Shown here: positions 17,406 through 25,822 of the stretch, in pieces | Position numbering within the stretch: position 1 is the first letter of the stretch | How the letters are laid out: each line of letters starts with the position of its first letter | DNA from: Puniceicoccaceae bacterium K14 | Lineage (GTDB): Bacteria > Verrucomicrobiota > Verrucomicrobiia > Opitutales > Opitutaceae | Assembly (NCBI GenBank): GCA_022538095.1 | Contig: JAKYXN010000046.1 | Location: 1 to 41,195, forward strand | Length of the DNA: 41,195 bases | Direction: 5' to 3' | Made by a program: the position numbers and the translations under genes | Notes under the pieces: model-generated | Told to the model about the DNA's origin: nothing | The model's database searches: none | Seen by the model: only the letters and a program-made list of their open reading frames with translations

Positions 17406-18421
17406 GTGATTATTTTCCAGACTTTTCGCCGCGATTTCGTAAATCAATCGAAGCGCTGAGTGGAAAGACGGTTGTTGTCATTGGTCACGCTCGACCGGAT
17501 GGAGATTGTATTGGTTCCCAAGTGGCATTGACTCGTCTGTTGAGAAACCAAGGAGTGGAAGTCGTTTGCGTTAACGCAGACCCTTGTCCACAGAGCCTTT
17601 TATTTATTGCCGAAGAATCGCCTTTTGATGTTCTTAATTTTGAGCGGATTGAAGCACTGCCTTTAATATTTGTCGATTGCGCGGATGAGCTTAGGATCGG
17701 GCCAGAAACGTCCAAGCGTTTAGCGGGAAATGAGTTTTTGCTAAATATCGATCACCATATTTCAAATACGAATTATGCTAGTACGAATTTTGTTTCCAGC
17801 AGCAGTAGTGCAACTTGCGAATTATTGGCAGGGATGGCATTGGACTTGGGCTGGGAAATAGATGCGCTAACAGCCGAGGCTTTGTATACCGGAATTATGA
17901 CCGATACGGGTCGTTTTGGGTATGTTGCAACCAGTAGCCAAGTATTCGACATTTGTAGCACCTTGGTTAAGTGCGGAGCGGAGCCAGCGAAGATATCAAA
18001 TAATTTGTATGAGAATAATCCATTTTCTCGATTGAAGCTTTTGGAACGCTACTTGAATTCCTTGAAGGTTTGCTTCGATGGAAAGGTGTGTTACGGCGTT
18101 TTGACTCAGAAAGATTTTGCGGAAACTCAATCTGTTTACGAGCAGACTGAAGGGTTTGTAGATTACGCTCGATCAGTAGTAGGAGTTGAGATTGGAATTA
18201 TAATGGAAGAGAGAAAAACGACTGTAAAAGGGAGTTTGAGAGCTGAGAATGCTCAAATGCGTGTAGACCAGATCGCTGCTAAATTAGGTGGTGGTGGGCA
18301 CGCGTGTGCCGCAGGGTTGAGCTCGAATTTATCGTTGAGTGAATTGGAGACTTCTTTATTAGAAGAAGTCGGAAAGCGTTTTGATATAAGAAAAGGAGAA
18401 ATTATTTCCGATGTTAAATAA
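17402..18421 (+). CDS. nrnA: DHH-family phosphoesterase, NrnA-like
   Basis: This 339-residue enzyme is expected to degrade nano-RNA (2-5 mers) and dephosphorylate pAp, as NrnA does in bacteria without Orn. The DHH domain carries [13 protein letters not shown] (28-40), a VDCAD motif, the signature NIDHHISN near 115-122 and TDTGRFGY. The DHHA1 substrate domain ends with [10 protein letters not shown]. The GTG start at 17402 overlaps the rbfA stop and follows a GAGGAA ribosome site. The last 11 bases overlap truB. Some DHH relatives are c-di-nucleotide phosphodiesterases, but this operon position favours nano-RNA/pAp. Confidence 0.9.
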   Translation: MSDYFPDFSPRFRKSIEALSGKTVVVIGHARPDGDCIGSQVALTRLLRNQGVEVVCVNADPCPQSLLFIAEESPFDVLNFERIEALPLIFVDCADELRIGPETSKRLAGNEFLLNIDHHISNTNYASTNFVSSSSSATCELLAGMALDLGWEIDALTAEALYTGIMTDTGRFGYVATSSQVFDICSTLVKCGAEPAKISNNLYENNPFSRLKLLERYLNSLKVCFDGKVCYGVLTQKDFAETQSVYEQTEGFVDYARSVVGVEIGIIMEERKTTVKGSLRAENAQMRVDQIAAKLGGGGHACAAGLSSNLSLSELETSLLEEVGKRFDIRKGEIISDVK

Positions 18422-19133
18422 TCAGAAAGAATTGGAAGGTGTGCTTTTCATAGACAAGCCAACTGGTATGACGTCACATGATGTTGTGGATAAAGTGCGC
18501 CGTAAATTAAAAATGAAGCGTATTGGTCATGCGGGTACGCTTGACCCAGCAGCTACCGGATTGTTGGTGATTTTGGTTGGTAAAGCGACAAAGCTTTCTC
18601 AGTCTTTAATGAGCTTGGACAAAGTGTATTCAGGCACGATCAAATTGGGTGAAACTACAAATACTCAAGATGCGGAAGGCGAAGTTACAGTTACTAAGCC
18701 GGTTCCCGAGTTGAGCGAGGCGGAGATTCTGAAACACATGGAATCTTTCATCGGCGACCAGTACCAAACGCCGCCTATGTTTTCCGCCATCAAGATCAAT
18801 GGCCAGCCCCTCTACAAAATGGCTCGAAAGGGCAAGGAAGTGGAGCGCGAGCCGCGCTTTATTAGAGTTTCGAAATTTGAGCTCCTTAAATTTGAGAGCC
18901 CAACGATTACGTTCTCCTTAGATTGTACAAAAGGGACGTATGTCCGCACCATCGCAAATGACCTGGGGGAGCGTATTGGCTGTGGAGCTCACTTAAGCAG
19001 CTTACGCCGTGATGCGTCGGATCGTTTCAGCGTTAAGCAAGCTGTTCGTTTGGATGATTTCTTAGAAATGGAACTATCGAATATTTCCAAGGTTCTTGTC
19101 CCCGGACGCGAAGCAGTACCAACATCTCTATAG
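18411..19133 (+). CDS. truB: tRNA pseudouridine-55 synthase
   Basis: This 240-residue enzyme isomerises U55 of the tRNA T-loop. The catalytic Asp45 is in [14 protein letters not shown], preceded by the family's [11 protein letters not shown]. Other marks are [19 protein letters not shown] and the C-terminal [15 protein letters not shown]. The start lies inside the nrnA end (11-base overlap) with AAAGGAG upstream as a ribosome site. Confidence 0.95.
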   Translation: MLNNQKELEGVLFIDKPTGMTSHDVVDKVRRKLKMKRIGHAGTLDPAATGLLVILVGKATKLSQSLMSLDKVYSGTIKLGETTNTQDAEGEVTVTKPVPELSEAEILKHMESFIGDQYQTPPMFSAIKINGQPLYKMARKGKEVEREPRFIRVSKFELLKFESPTITFSLDCTKGTYVRTIANDLGERIGCGAHLSSLRRDASDRFSVKQAVRLDDFLEMELSNISKVLVPGREAVPTSL

Positions 19134-19145
19134 ATTTTAAAGCCA

Positions 19146-20087
19146 ATGACTTTTAGACAATACCGAAGTTTGAATAGTTTTCGCCAAGAGCATGCGGAGG
19201 GAATTCATTTAGCTGTTGGTATGTTTGATGGAATTCACATTGGTCATCGGACGGTTGTTCAATCGGCATTAGAACATGGTGCGGAAAAAGGCGGCGAAGT
19301 AGGGATTCTTACCTTTTGGCCACACCCGAGTCGACTTTTCACTCCTACAGAACCGACTCGAATGATTCTAACGCCTGAATACAAGCGTCAGGAGTTTTCT
19401 AAATTCGATTTGAGCTTCTTGATTGAGGAGCCCTTTACTCGTGAATTTTCAGCAGTTGAAGCGGACGATTTTCTCAACCATCTGATAACGCGAATCCCAG
19501 GGTTGTGTTCCATTCATGCCGGCGAAAATTGGCGCTTTGGCAAGGGGAGAGTGGGAGACATGGAGCAACTCATAAAGTCGTCTGAAGGGACGGACGTATC
19601 CGTGTTCAGTGTGAAGTGCCATCACCAAGGCGGAGACCGTGTGAGCAGTACGCGCATACGCGACTTATTAGTCGATGGAGAGTTGGATCAGGTGAATGAG
19701 TTGCTTGGATACGACTATTATTCAATTGGAACAGTAACTCAAGGGAAGCGTCTTGGGAGACAAATTGGAGTACCTACTTTGAATCTACCATTTGAAGGGG
19801 ACTTGAGGCCTCGTTATGGCGTTTATACGGTGCTCGTTTCCGACATTGACCAAGATCATTGGTACCCAGGAGTCGCTAATTTTGGAGTGAAGCCAACGGT
19901 TCAGGACGATTCAACTCCACTATTGGAAGTAAATCTTTTGGAGGGGTGTTCGTTTGATTATGGGCATCGACTCAAAGTTCGTTGGCAGTCATTTTTGCGC
20001 TCTGAACAAAAATTTTCAGGTTTGGATGCACTGAAACAGCAAATTGCGGTCGACATCGAGCGTGCTCGGAAATTTTTCGACCTTTAG
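19146..20087 (+). CDS. ribF: Bifunctional riboflavin kinase/FAD synthetase
   Basis: This 313-residue enzyme makes FMN from riboflavin and then FAD. The N-terminal nucleotidyltransferase domain has GMFDGIHIGHRTV (HIGH at 31-34) and the VSSTRIRDLL motif. The C-terminal flavokinase domain starts near 185 and has GRQIGVPTLNL and the YPGVANFGVKPTV strand. The gene begins 12 bases after truB and ends 5 bases before tlyA, so it is in the same operon. Confidence 0.94.
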   Translation: MTFRQYRSLNSFRQEHAEGIHLAVGMFDGIHIGHRTVVQSALEHGAEKGGEVGILTFWPHPSRLFTPTEPTRMILTPEYKRQEFSKFDLSFLIEEPFTREFSAVEADDFLNHLITRIPGLCSIHAGENWRFGKGRVGDMEQLIKSSEGTDVSVFSVKCHHQGGDRVSSTRIRDLLVDGELDQVNELLGYDYYSIGTVTQGKRLGRQIGVPTLNLPFEGDLRPRYGVYTVLVSDIDQDHWYPGVANFGVKPTVQDDSTPLLEVNLLEGCSFDYGHRLKVRWQSFLRSEQKFSGLDALKQQIAVDIERARKFFDL

Positions 20088-20092
20088 GAGTT

Positions 20093-20857
20093 ATGGGAAA
20101 GAAAATTCGCTTGGATGAACTGGTTTTAGCTCGTGGATTTGCGAGTAGTCGAAGCGAAGCAAAGGCTCTCGTAATGACCGGAAAAGTACGCTTGGGTACC
20201 GAGCGTTTGGATAAGGCCGGTATGAAGATCGATGAAGACACTGCGATTGAAGTTGAGGCAGGCCGCAGGTTTGTAGGTCGTGGTGGAGAAAAGCTTCTAG
20301 GGTACATCGAGAAGTACGACCTGTCCTTCCAGGAGTGCAACATATTGGATGTAGGCGCGTCTACAGGTGGATTTACTGATTGTTCTCTACAACATGGAGC
20401 GGCCAGTGCAACGTGTATTGATGTCGGGAAGGGGCAACTACATGCGAAGCTCAGAGATTTACCTGAGGTAACGAATTTGGAGAAGACGAATGCCCGCTAT
20501 TTGCAAGCGGGCGATTTGCCGTTTGAAGCATACGATCGAATCGTAATGGATTTATCATTCATTTCCCTAAAATCTGTCTTGCCGGCAATTTGGCCATTTC
20601 TTGACGAGCACGGGGTATTGATAGCTTTGGTTAAACCGCAATTCGAGGTCGGGAAAGCGATTGCTGATAAATTTCGCGGAGTCATAAAGGATGATAAAGA
20701 GCGAGAAAAGGCATTGGAAGGTGTGCGCGAGTTTGCTCTATCAAATCTCGAAGGAGCTAAGATCCATGGATTAATGGATTCACCAATTAAGGGTGCTGAT
20801 GGAAATGTAGAATACCTTCTCGGCTTGGTTCGAGCTAAGAGTGATTTGGCTGATTGA
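20093..20857 (+). CDS. tlyA: TlyA-family rRNA 2'-O-methyltransferase
   Basis: This 254-residue protein has an S4 RNA-binding domain (about 5-65, LDELVLARGFASSRSEAKAL) and an FtsJ-like methyltransferase domain with the SAM loop DVGASTGGFTDC (86-97) and the MDLSFISLKSVLP and VKPQFEVGK segments. TlyA proteins 2'-O-methylate cytidines of 16S and, in some species, 23S rRNA. Family members are often annotated as hemolysins, which is misleading. GGAG lies 5 bases before the ATG. Confidence 0.92.
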   Translation: MGKKIRLDELVLARGFASSRSEAKALVMTGKVRLGTERLDKAGMKIDEDTAIEVEAGRRFVGRGGEKLLGYIEKYDLSFQECNILDVGASTGGFTDCSLQHGAASATCIDVGKGQLHAKLRDLPEVTNLEKTNARYLQAGDLPFEAYDRIVMDLSFISLKSVLPAIWPFLDEHGVLIALVKPQFEVGKAIADKFRGVIKDDKEREKALEGVREFALSNLEGAKIHGLMDSPIKGADGNVEYLLGLVRAKSDLAD

Positions 20858-20895
20858 GATTTCGAGAAAAAGGACTATCAATTAAAGGGCAATAA

Positions 20896-21744
20896 ATGAA
20901 GGCGATAGATAAACTAGCATTTGTAGTTAACGAATCGAAAGAGGGCGCACGCGACCTGGCGGATCGATTGGAGACTATCGCTCAAGCAAACGGTGTTAAA
21001 ATTTCTCATACAAGTGACTTTCCTGTGCCTCATGGAGCCTTGGATGATGTCGATGCGTGTTGCGTCATCGGAGGAGATGGAACTTTTCTTAGTGTTGCGA
21101 GTGAGGCGACTCGTTGTCAAATTCCGTTGATTGGTGTGAATCGCGGAACGCTTGGATTTTTAACCACATTTAGCGCAGAAAATATTTTTGAGCGCTTTAG
21201 CGACGTTCTTGCGGGTAAGTATTCGCTTAATTTCAGGTCATTACTGGAATGCGAAACAAGTGAAGCTCCGGTTAGCCTCGCATTGAACGATGTCGTTGTG
21301 AAATCCTCGGAGAACGCTCGTATTTTACACGTTAACGTTTTCGCAGATGATGAGTTTGTTACGACGTATGTGTGCGATGGGTTGATCTTCAGCACGCCAA
21401 CTGGTTCGACGGCTTATACGTTGTCTGCAGGGGGGCCACTTATTCATCCGCAGGCTGAGGTTGTGTCGCTCACGCCAATTTGCCCGCATACATTGAGCAA
21501 TCGTTCTATTATATTTCCGAGCAACGTAAAATTGAGAGTTGAGAACGCTCGTCCAAAGGAACCGATGTTAATCGCAGTGGACGGATACACTAGTTTACAT
21601 GTGTCTGAAGGATGCCCGCTTACTATTCGTCAAGCAGAGAAACAGCTGCCAATTGCCCAAAAGGTGGATTACTCCCATTTCGATGTTGTGAGGACAAAAC
21701 TGAAATGGAATGGTGGATACGCTGGAGATTCCAAAGATGTCTGA
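20896..21744 (+). CDS. nadK: NAD kinase
   Basis: This 282-residue enzyme phosphorylates NAD to NADP. The GGDGTFL motif is at 59-65 with Asp61 as the catalytic residue, and the second signature STPTGSTAYTLSAGGP lies at about 170-185. The C-terminal part has the family's beta-sandwich core (SNVKLRVEN, MLIAVDG). It begins 38 bases after tlyA. Its last 8 bases overlap the start chosen for the next gene. Confidence 0.94.
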   Translation: MKAIDKLAFVVNESKEGARDLADRLETIAQANGVKISHTSDFPVPHGALDDVDACCVIGGDGTFLSVASEATRCQIPLIGVNRGTLGFLTTFSAENIFERFSDVLAGKYSLNFRSLLECETSEAPVSLALNDVVVKSSENARILHVNVFADDEFVTTYVCDGLIFSTPTGSTAYTLSAGGPLIHPQAEVVSLTPICPHTLSNRSIIFPSNVKLRVENARPKEPMLIAVDGYTSLHVSEGCPLTIRQAEKQLPIAQKVDYSHFDVVRTKLKWNGGYAGDSKDV

Positions 21745-22252
21745 GGAGTTTGTAACTGCACGGGCGGAAATGATTCAACTATTGAGTTCAGTGAAGAGTG
21801 TCATGCTTGGGACTGCTACTTCAAATGGATCTCCGAGTGTGAGTTATGCTCCGGTTTACGTAGACGACAGTTCGAGAATGTACGTTTTTCTAAGCTCAAT
21901 GGCAAAGCACTATGGTTTGCTAAAACGTAGCAAACGGGCAAGTGTGATGGCGATTGAAGATGAAGCAACTGCTGAAAATCTTTTTGCCCGTAAGCGTGCA
22001 ACCTTCGATTGCTCTTCTGTGTTAATTGAGCGTTCTGACCCAAATTGGGCGAAGACCATGAATTTGATGGAGGAACGCCTGGGAAGCACCTTAGGTTACC
22101 TTAAAGATATGCAGGACTTCGATTTGTTTCAGCTCGCGCCTAAATCTGGTAGGCTGGTGTTGGGCTTTGGAAAAGCGTATCAGCTATCTGGAGAAGAACT
22201 TGGTAATATTGGTTTCGTAAATGCCAGTGGGCATATTTCGAAACCGAGCTGA
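21737..22252 (+). CDS. PPOX-fold protein, HugZ-like
   Basis: This 171-residue protein is related to pyridoxamine-5'-phosphate oxidase-fold proteins, particularly the heme-associated HugZ group. Recognisable parts are the MLGTATSNGSPSVSYAPVYV strand pair, SSMAKHYGLLKRS, the DEATAENLFARKRATFDC segment (FARKR is typical of HugZ relatives) and the LVLGFGKAYQL end. FMN or heme binding is plausible. The C-terminal heme-binding extension of HugZ is not evident. I chose the ATG at 21737, with GGAG 9 bases upstream and an 8-base overlap with nadK; the in-frame ATG at 21710 lacks a ribosome site. It is the last gene of the nusA-nadK cluster. Confidence 0.75.
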   Translation: MSEEFVTARAEMIQLLSSVKSVMLGTATSNGSPSVSYAPVYVDDSSRMYVFLSSMAKHYGLLKRSKRASVMAIEDEATAENLFARKRATFDCSSVLIERSDPNWAKTMNLMEERLGSTLGYLKDMQDFDLFQLAPKSGRLVLGFGKAYQLSGEELGNIGFVNASGHISKPS

Positions 22253-22254
22253 AT

Positions 22255-24837
22255 TTAAAACAATTCTACGGACTGATCATCTTTTTTGACTGGTGCAAAA
22301 GGATTGTCGACGCGGTTGACGTTGGTTGAAAAGTCATCTGCTTTACTCGTGAATGGATCGCTGGGTTTGGGTGTGCGTGATCTCTTCTCTTTTTTGCCTC
22401 CGTTGATTGAGGATACGAGATTTGTAACTACGTCTGCTAGTTCTTTTGATTGTTGATGCAGCATCGTAGTAGCGGCGGCAGTTTCTTCTGAGGTCGCAGC
22501 ATTCTCTTGAGTAATTTGATCGATTTGCTTAATCGCTTGGGTGATCTGAATTATTCCATGGTGTTGAGAAGTCGCTGAGTTTTCGATCTCGTCTACATAC
22601 TTATCTACTTCTTGGGTTCGATCCAAAATCTCTTCGAGAGTAGATTTAACTTTTTCACTAATCTCAACTCCTTGAGAACTGTTCTTAATCGCATGTTCAA
22701 TTTTTGAAGAAGAGTTGCTCGCAGCATCGGAAGAGCGTTGAGCGAGGGAGCGTACTTCATCTGCAACGACCGCAAAACCGGCGCCAGATTCTCCGGCTCT
22801 AGCCGCTTCCACGGCTGCATTTAGCGCCAGAATATTTGTTTGGAATGCGATTTCTTCAATGGTGTGAATGATTTCGGAAATCTCATTGCTAGATTCACTT
22901 ATCAACGCCATCGCAGTTTCCATTTCTTTGAGATGATTAGAGCCTTTTTCAGCTGCTTGTCTTGCGAGGTGAGCAGCTTCTTTAGTCTTCTTGGCACCTT
23001 CCGCATTGTCTTTAGAAATTGATTCGAACTCATGAAGGGATGCTGAGGTTTCTTCGAGTACAGCTGCTTGCATGGATGCACCATCTGCTAGGTTTTTGCT
23101 CGATGAATCAATCTGTAAGCTGGCTTCTTTGACAGTGGTGGAGATCGAATGAAGCTTGTTTGATTGGCCTAGCAGCTTTGCATTAATTGAATTTGGCAAT
23201 ATAAGGGAGAGCAAGATGGATACGACGATTGCGACGAGGCAACCGATGAGGAGAATCTGTTTGGTTTGTTGAACACGAGTGACGTTGTTTTCCAAGGTAG
23301 CGCTTATTTGCTCACTTAGGATATCTGATTTCGCTTTTTCCGAGTCATTTAGTGACCCGACTGCATTTGCCAATTTTTCGCTTAAGCGGGCTGATTCAGA
23401 TAGAGCGACGATAGCGTTATTCAATTGATTGATGTAACCGCTATCTTCGCCAAAGTTAATTACGATTTCTTGGACTTTATCAAGGAAGACGCGTTCTGTT
23501 TCCTCAAGTTCTCTAACACTTGAAATGTGCTTTTGGAAGGCTTCAACCTCATTGAATATGGTCGACGAATGCTCATCGAAAATAGAATGAAGTGTTTCAA
23601 TATTTTCGGAAGTGAGTACTAAGAGTGAGAGGTTCGCCTGATCGAAAAGGGTGTTCAATTGGGTAATGATATGACTTACATTGTCCTTCGCATCTTCGAT
23701 TTCTATATAATTGTTAGGGAGAGTTTTGTTTTCCGTTTCTCCAGCTTTTACTAGAGAAGAGTGTAAGACTTTTACTGTTTCGAGAATCGCTTTTTTCCTG
23801 ATTTCCAACTGATCACTCGTTTGCTTTGTGATTGCTTCATTAATACGATCAAGGTGACTTGCTACAAGTATTGGGTTGTAGTGCGTTTGAGGATCGAATT
23901 CAGGTATTGAGACTTCCTTAAGTTCTGTGGTTGGTGTTGGTGTAAATGTATCAGTTAATGATTCGTTTTCTTCTTCCACTGAGGTATCGCTTTCACTCAG
24001 GTCAATCTGCTCTGCATACTTGAGATCTTGGAAATTGGCAGATCCGAATAGAGGTTTATCCAATTCTTGTTTGATGACATCTAGGCTGGATTTGATCTCG
24101 TTGTGTAAAGTTATGTTAGATTTTTCAACAATCAGAGAGAATTGATCCAAGTGATCTTGAGAGCTAGATGATCGGGTGCTTACGTCGTTTTTTGAAGTTA
24201 CTAGCTCGGCATTTAAACTATTCAGAGAGAATTCAACTGTATCCCAATTTTGGTGTAGGTCTATTGATTCCGGAAAATCTTCGATTTGGTTTTGCGCCTT
24301 TTGGGCGGATTTTGCGAGCTGACGAGTGTTTTGTTTGATGTCGCTTATGGACGCATCGCTAGCGCTCGCTTGCATCGTTTTTCCTTCTTGGAGGAGAGCA
24401 TCGTAGATTTCTGTAGCCAGTTGATCGATTTCTGTTTTTTGAGTAGAGAGTGCAGTCGGCATCGATTCTGCGATGGTTAGGTAATTGATTTTGGCAGCTT
24501 TGAGTTGAGAAATATTTTCTGGAGCGTAGTCTAAATCGACTCCGATTTGATGCAGGTCTTGAAAAACCCCTTCGCCGTTTAAATTGCTCAGCTCTCTAAC
24601 GTTATTTTTAGAATTGATCTCTTGGATGAAATTGTAGGCGTTTTGGGCTGCTGTATTTACACTCGCTTGTCCTTGAATGTAGCTTTCAATCTCATTTTGC
24701 TTGTCTAGCGAATTTTTTGAGACTGCGTTAAGCTGAATGTATGAAAGGATTCCGAGGCAGGTGACTATTAGGCTGCACGATATAAATCCGACGAGCATTT
24801 TGCTCTTAATATTGAGCTGAGTGTTGGAATTCTTCAT
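22255..24837 (-). CDS. Methyl-accepting chemotaxis protein
   Basis: This 860-residue transmembrane chemoreceptor has TM1 at about 14-34, then a long (about 490 residue) extracytoplasmic region rich in helical and acidic stretches, and TM2 at about 526-550. The cytoplasmic signalling coiled coil carries the hairpin tip [20 protein letters not shown] and [20 protein letters not shown] at about 659-700. I do not see a clear HAMP domain after TM2. The C-terminus is Lys/Pro-rich and ends in VELF, without a clear CheR-binding pentapeptide. The start is Met 24837 (MKNSNTQ), because the extra 19 residues upstream are polar and precede a better membrane-proximal start. No che genes are nearby. It ends 2 bases from the PPOX stop, convergent. 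Confidence 0.9.
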   Translation of the reverse strand: MKNSNTQLNIKSKMLVGFISCSLIVTCLGILSYIQLNAVSKNSLDKQNEIESYIQGQASVNTAAQNAYNFIQEINSKNNVRELSNLNGEGVFQDLHQIGVDLDYAPENISQLKAAKINYLTIAESMPTALSTQKTEIDQLATEIYDALLQEGKTMQASASDASISDIKQNTRQLAKSAQKAQNQIEDFPESIDLHQNWDTVEFSLNSLNAELVTSKNDVSTRSSSSQDHLDQFSLIVEKSNITLHNEIKSSLDVIKQELDKPLFGSANFQDLKYAEQIDLSESDTSVEEENESLTDTFTPTPTTELKEVSIPEFDPQTHYNPILVASHLDRINEAITKQTSDQLEIRKKAILETVKVLHSSLVKAGETENKTLPNNYIEIEDAKDNVSHIITQLNTLFDQANLSLLVLTSENIETLHSIFDEHSSTIFNEVEAFQKHISSVRELEETERVFLDKVQEIVINFGEDSGYINQLNNAIVALSESARLSEKLANAVGSLNDSEKAKSDILSEQISATLENNVTRVQQTKQILLIGCLVAIVVSILLSLILPNSINAKLLGQSNKLHSISTTVKEASLQIDSSSKNLADGASMQAAVLEETSASLHEFESISKDNAEGAKKTKEAAHLARQAAEKGSNHLKEMETAMALISESSNEISEIIHTIEEIAFQTNILALNAAVEAARAGESGAGFAVVADEVRSLAQRSSDAASNSSSKIEHAIKNSSQGVEISEKVKSTLEEILDRTQEVDKYVDEIENSATSQHHGIIQITQAIKQIDQITQENAATSEETAAATTMLHQQSKELADVVTNLVSSINGGKKEKRSRTPKPSDPFTSKADDFSTNVNRVDNPFAPVKKDDQSVELF

Positions 24838-25163
24838 TAGGTGTATCTGTCCTGATCGGTAATGCGTATATGTTCTTAATCGGTTACCCTGCATTAAATT
24901 GAGCTAGATTGCGGCTTTTACTTTGTTTTGCCGATCTCCCTGCTACAAAGTCGGTCTGCGATGCGGAAAGTTAATTTCTATAATAGGATTGCGCAGTTGT
25001 GTTCAAAATTGTGGATCGCGTAGATGTAAGCCGTTTTCCCTGTGCCTAGGTCTTTTTTCGTGAGAGGAGATATTGAGAAATCGTTAGTTTTACTCGTGAG
25101 TCCGAAGCAGATTTGTTGAGCTAAAGTCTCGTCTTTCTAGCTTGTTTAGGTATTCCCGATAGT
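24838..25163. other. Divergent intergenic region, chemoreceptor/unknown gene
   Basis: About 325 bases without a gene. A perfect -10 hexamer TATAAT occurs at 24979-24984 on the plus strand, but the -35 position (CTGCGA) is poor. No sigma-28-type promoter for the chemoreceptor was identified. No RNA gene or repeat was seen. Confidence 0.35.
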
Positions 25164-25712
25164 ATGCGCCGACCCACCATCAAGACCCTAGAGGATGCTT
25201 ACGAATTCGTTTCACGTGAGGGGATTTGTACGCTTTTTAGTAGTAAGTTGTCCGAGGTTAAGTCACTCTGGGATAACATCGATTTACCAGAAGAAGGGGG
25301 TGGTCGTACAAAGTGGGGAGCACGAGTAGAGGCTGTTTGGTTATGGAAAAACGAATTGCCTGAGGTTTACCCAGATGATATGTTTTATGGGAAAATTAAG
25401 GGTGGCCTGGCAGTCCTAATGTCAATGGACTACTTGCGGACTATCCACTATCCCAAGGAAAAGAAAGCGATTGAAGCCTGTAGTCAGTTAGCCCAAAACG
25501 TCTACGAAGTTCTTCGCTTAGATGCTTGGGAAACGGGGCCACTTCGAAAGGAAGTCATTGCTCTCCATGGATGTAGTAAGAGCCAATTCGACTCCGCTTT
25601 GAAGCAATTACAGATCAGTTTGAATATTGCTCGCTCCAATGAGCCTGGTCTGAAAAACGATGTTTGGTTGCCGTTTAGCGAGTTGTATTTGGGGTTTGAG
25701 GAAGACGAGTAG
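25164..25712 (+). CDS. Hypothetical protein, possible winged-helix C-terminus
   Basis: This 182-residue soluble protein is of a family I do not firmly recognise. It starts with RRPTIKTLEDAYEFVSREGICTLF, then a Trp-rich acidic part (KWGARVEAVWLWKNELPEVYPDDMFYGKIKGGLAVLMSM). It ends with a region (about 115-180) whose pattern GPLRKEVIALHGCSKSQFDSALKQLQISL looks like a winged-helix turn-and-recognition-helix arrangement. The first part resembles proteins labelled AlkZ-related in some annotations, but I cannot confirm this. It stands alone, with an intrinsic terminator about 70 bases after the stop. Confidence 0.65.
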   Translation: MRRPTIKTLEDAYEFVSREGICTLFSSKLSEVKSLWDNIDLPEEGGGRTKWGARVEAVWLWKNELPEVYPDDMFYGKIKGGLAVLMSMDYLRTIHYPKEKKAIEACSQLAQNVYEVLRLDAWETGPLRKEVIALHGCSKSQFDSALKQLQISLNIARSNEPGLKNDVWLPFSELYLGFEEDE

Positions 25713-25780
25713 TTGGGTGGGCCCAATTTTTCTGCACTTCTGATTTGTGGGCCGGATAGGAGGTTTGACTCTTTGCTTTG

Positions 25781-25814
25781 AGGCATTCAGCTAGCTGAAG
25801 GCCTACGATTTTTT
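25781..25814 (+). terminator. Intrinsic terminator after the unknown gene
   Basis: The palindrome TTCAGCTAGCTGAA, extended by AGGC/GCCT outer pairs across one mismatch, is followed after four bases by six T residues (25809-25814). It lies between the convergent unknown gene and RNase R. A T-run is seen only for the plus strand. Confidence 0.6.
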
Positions 25815-25822
25815 GGTTGGGG

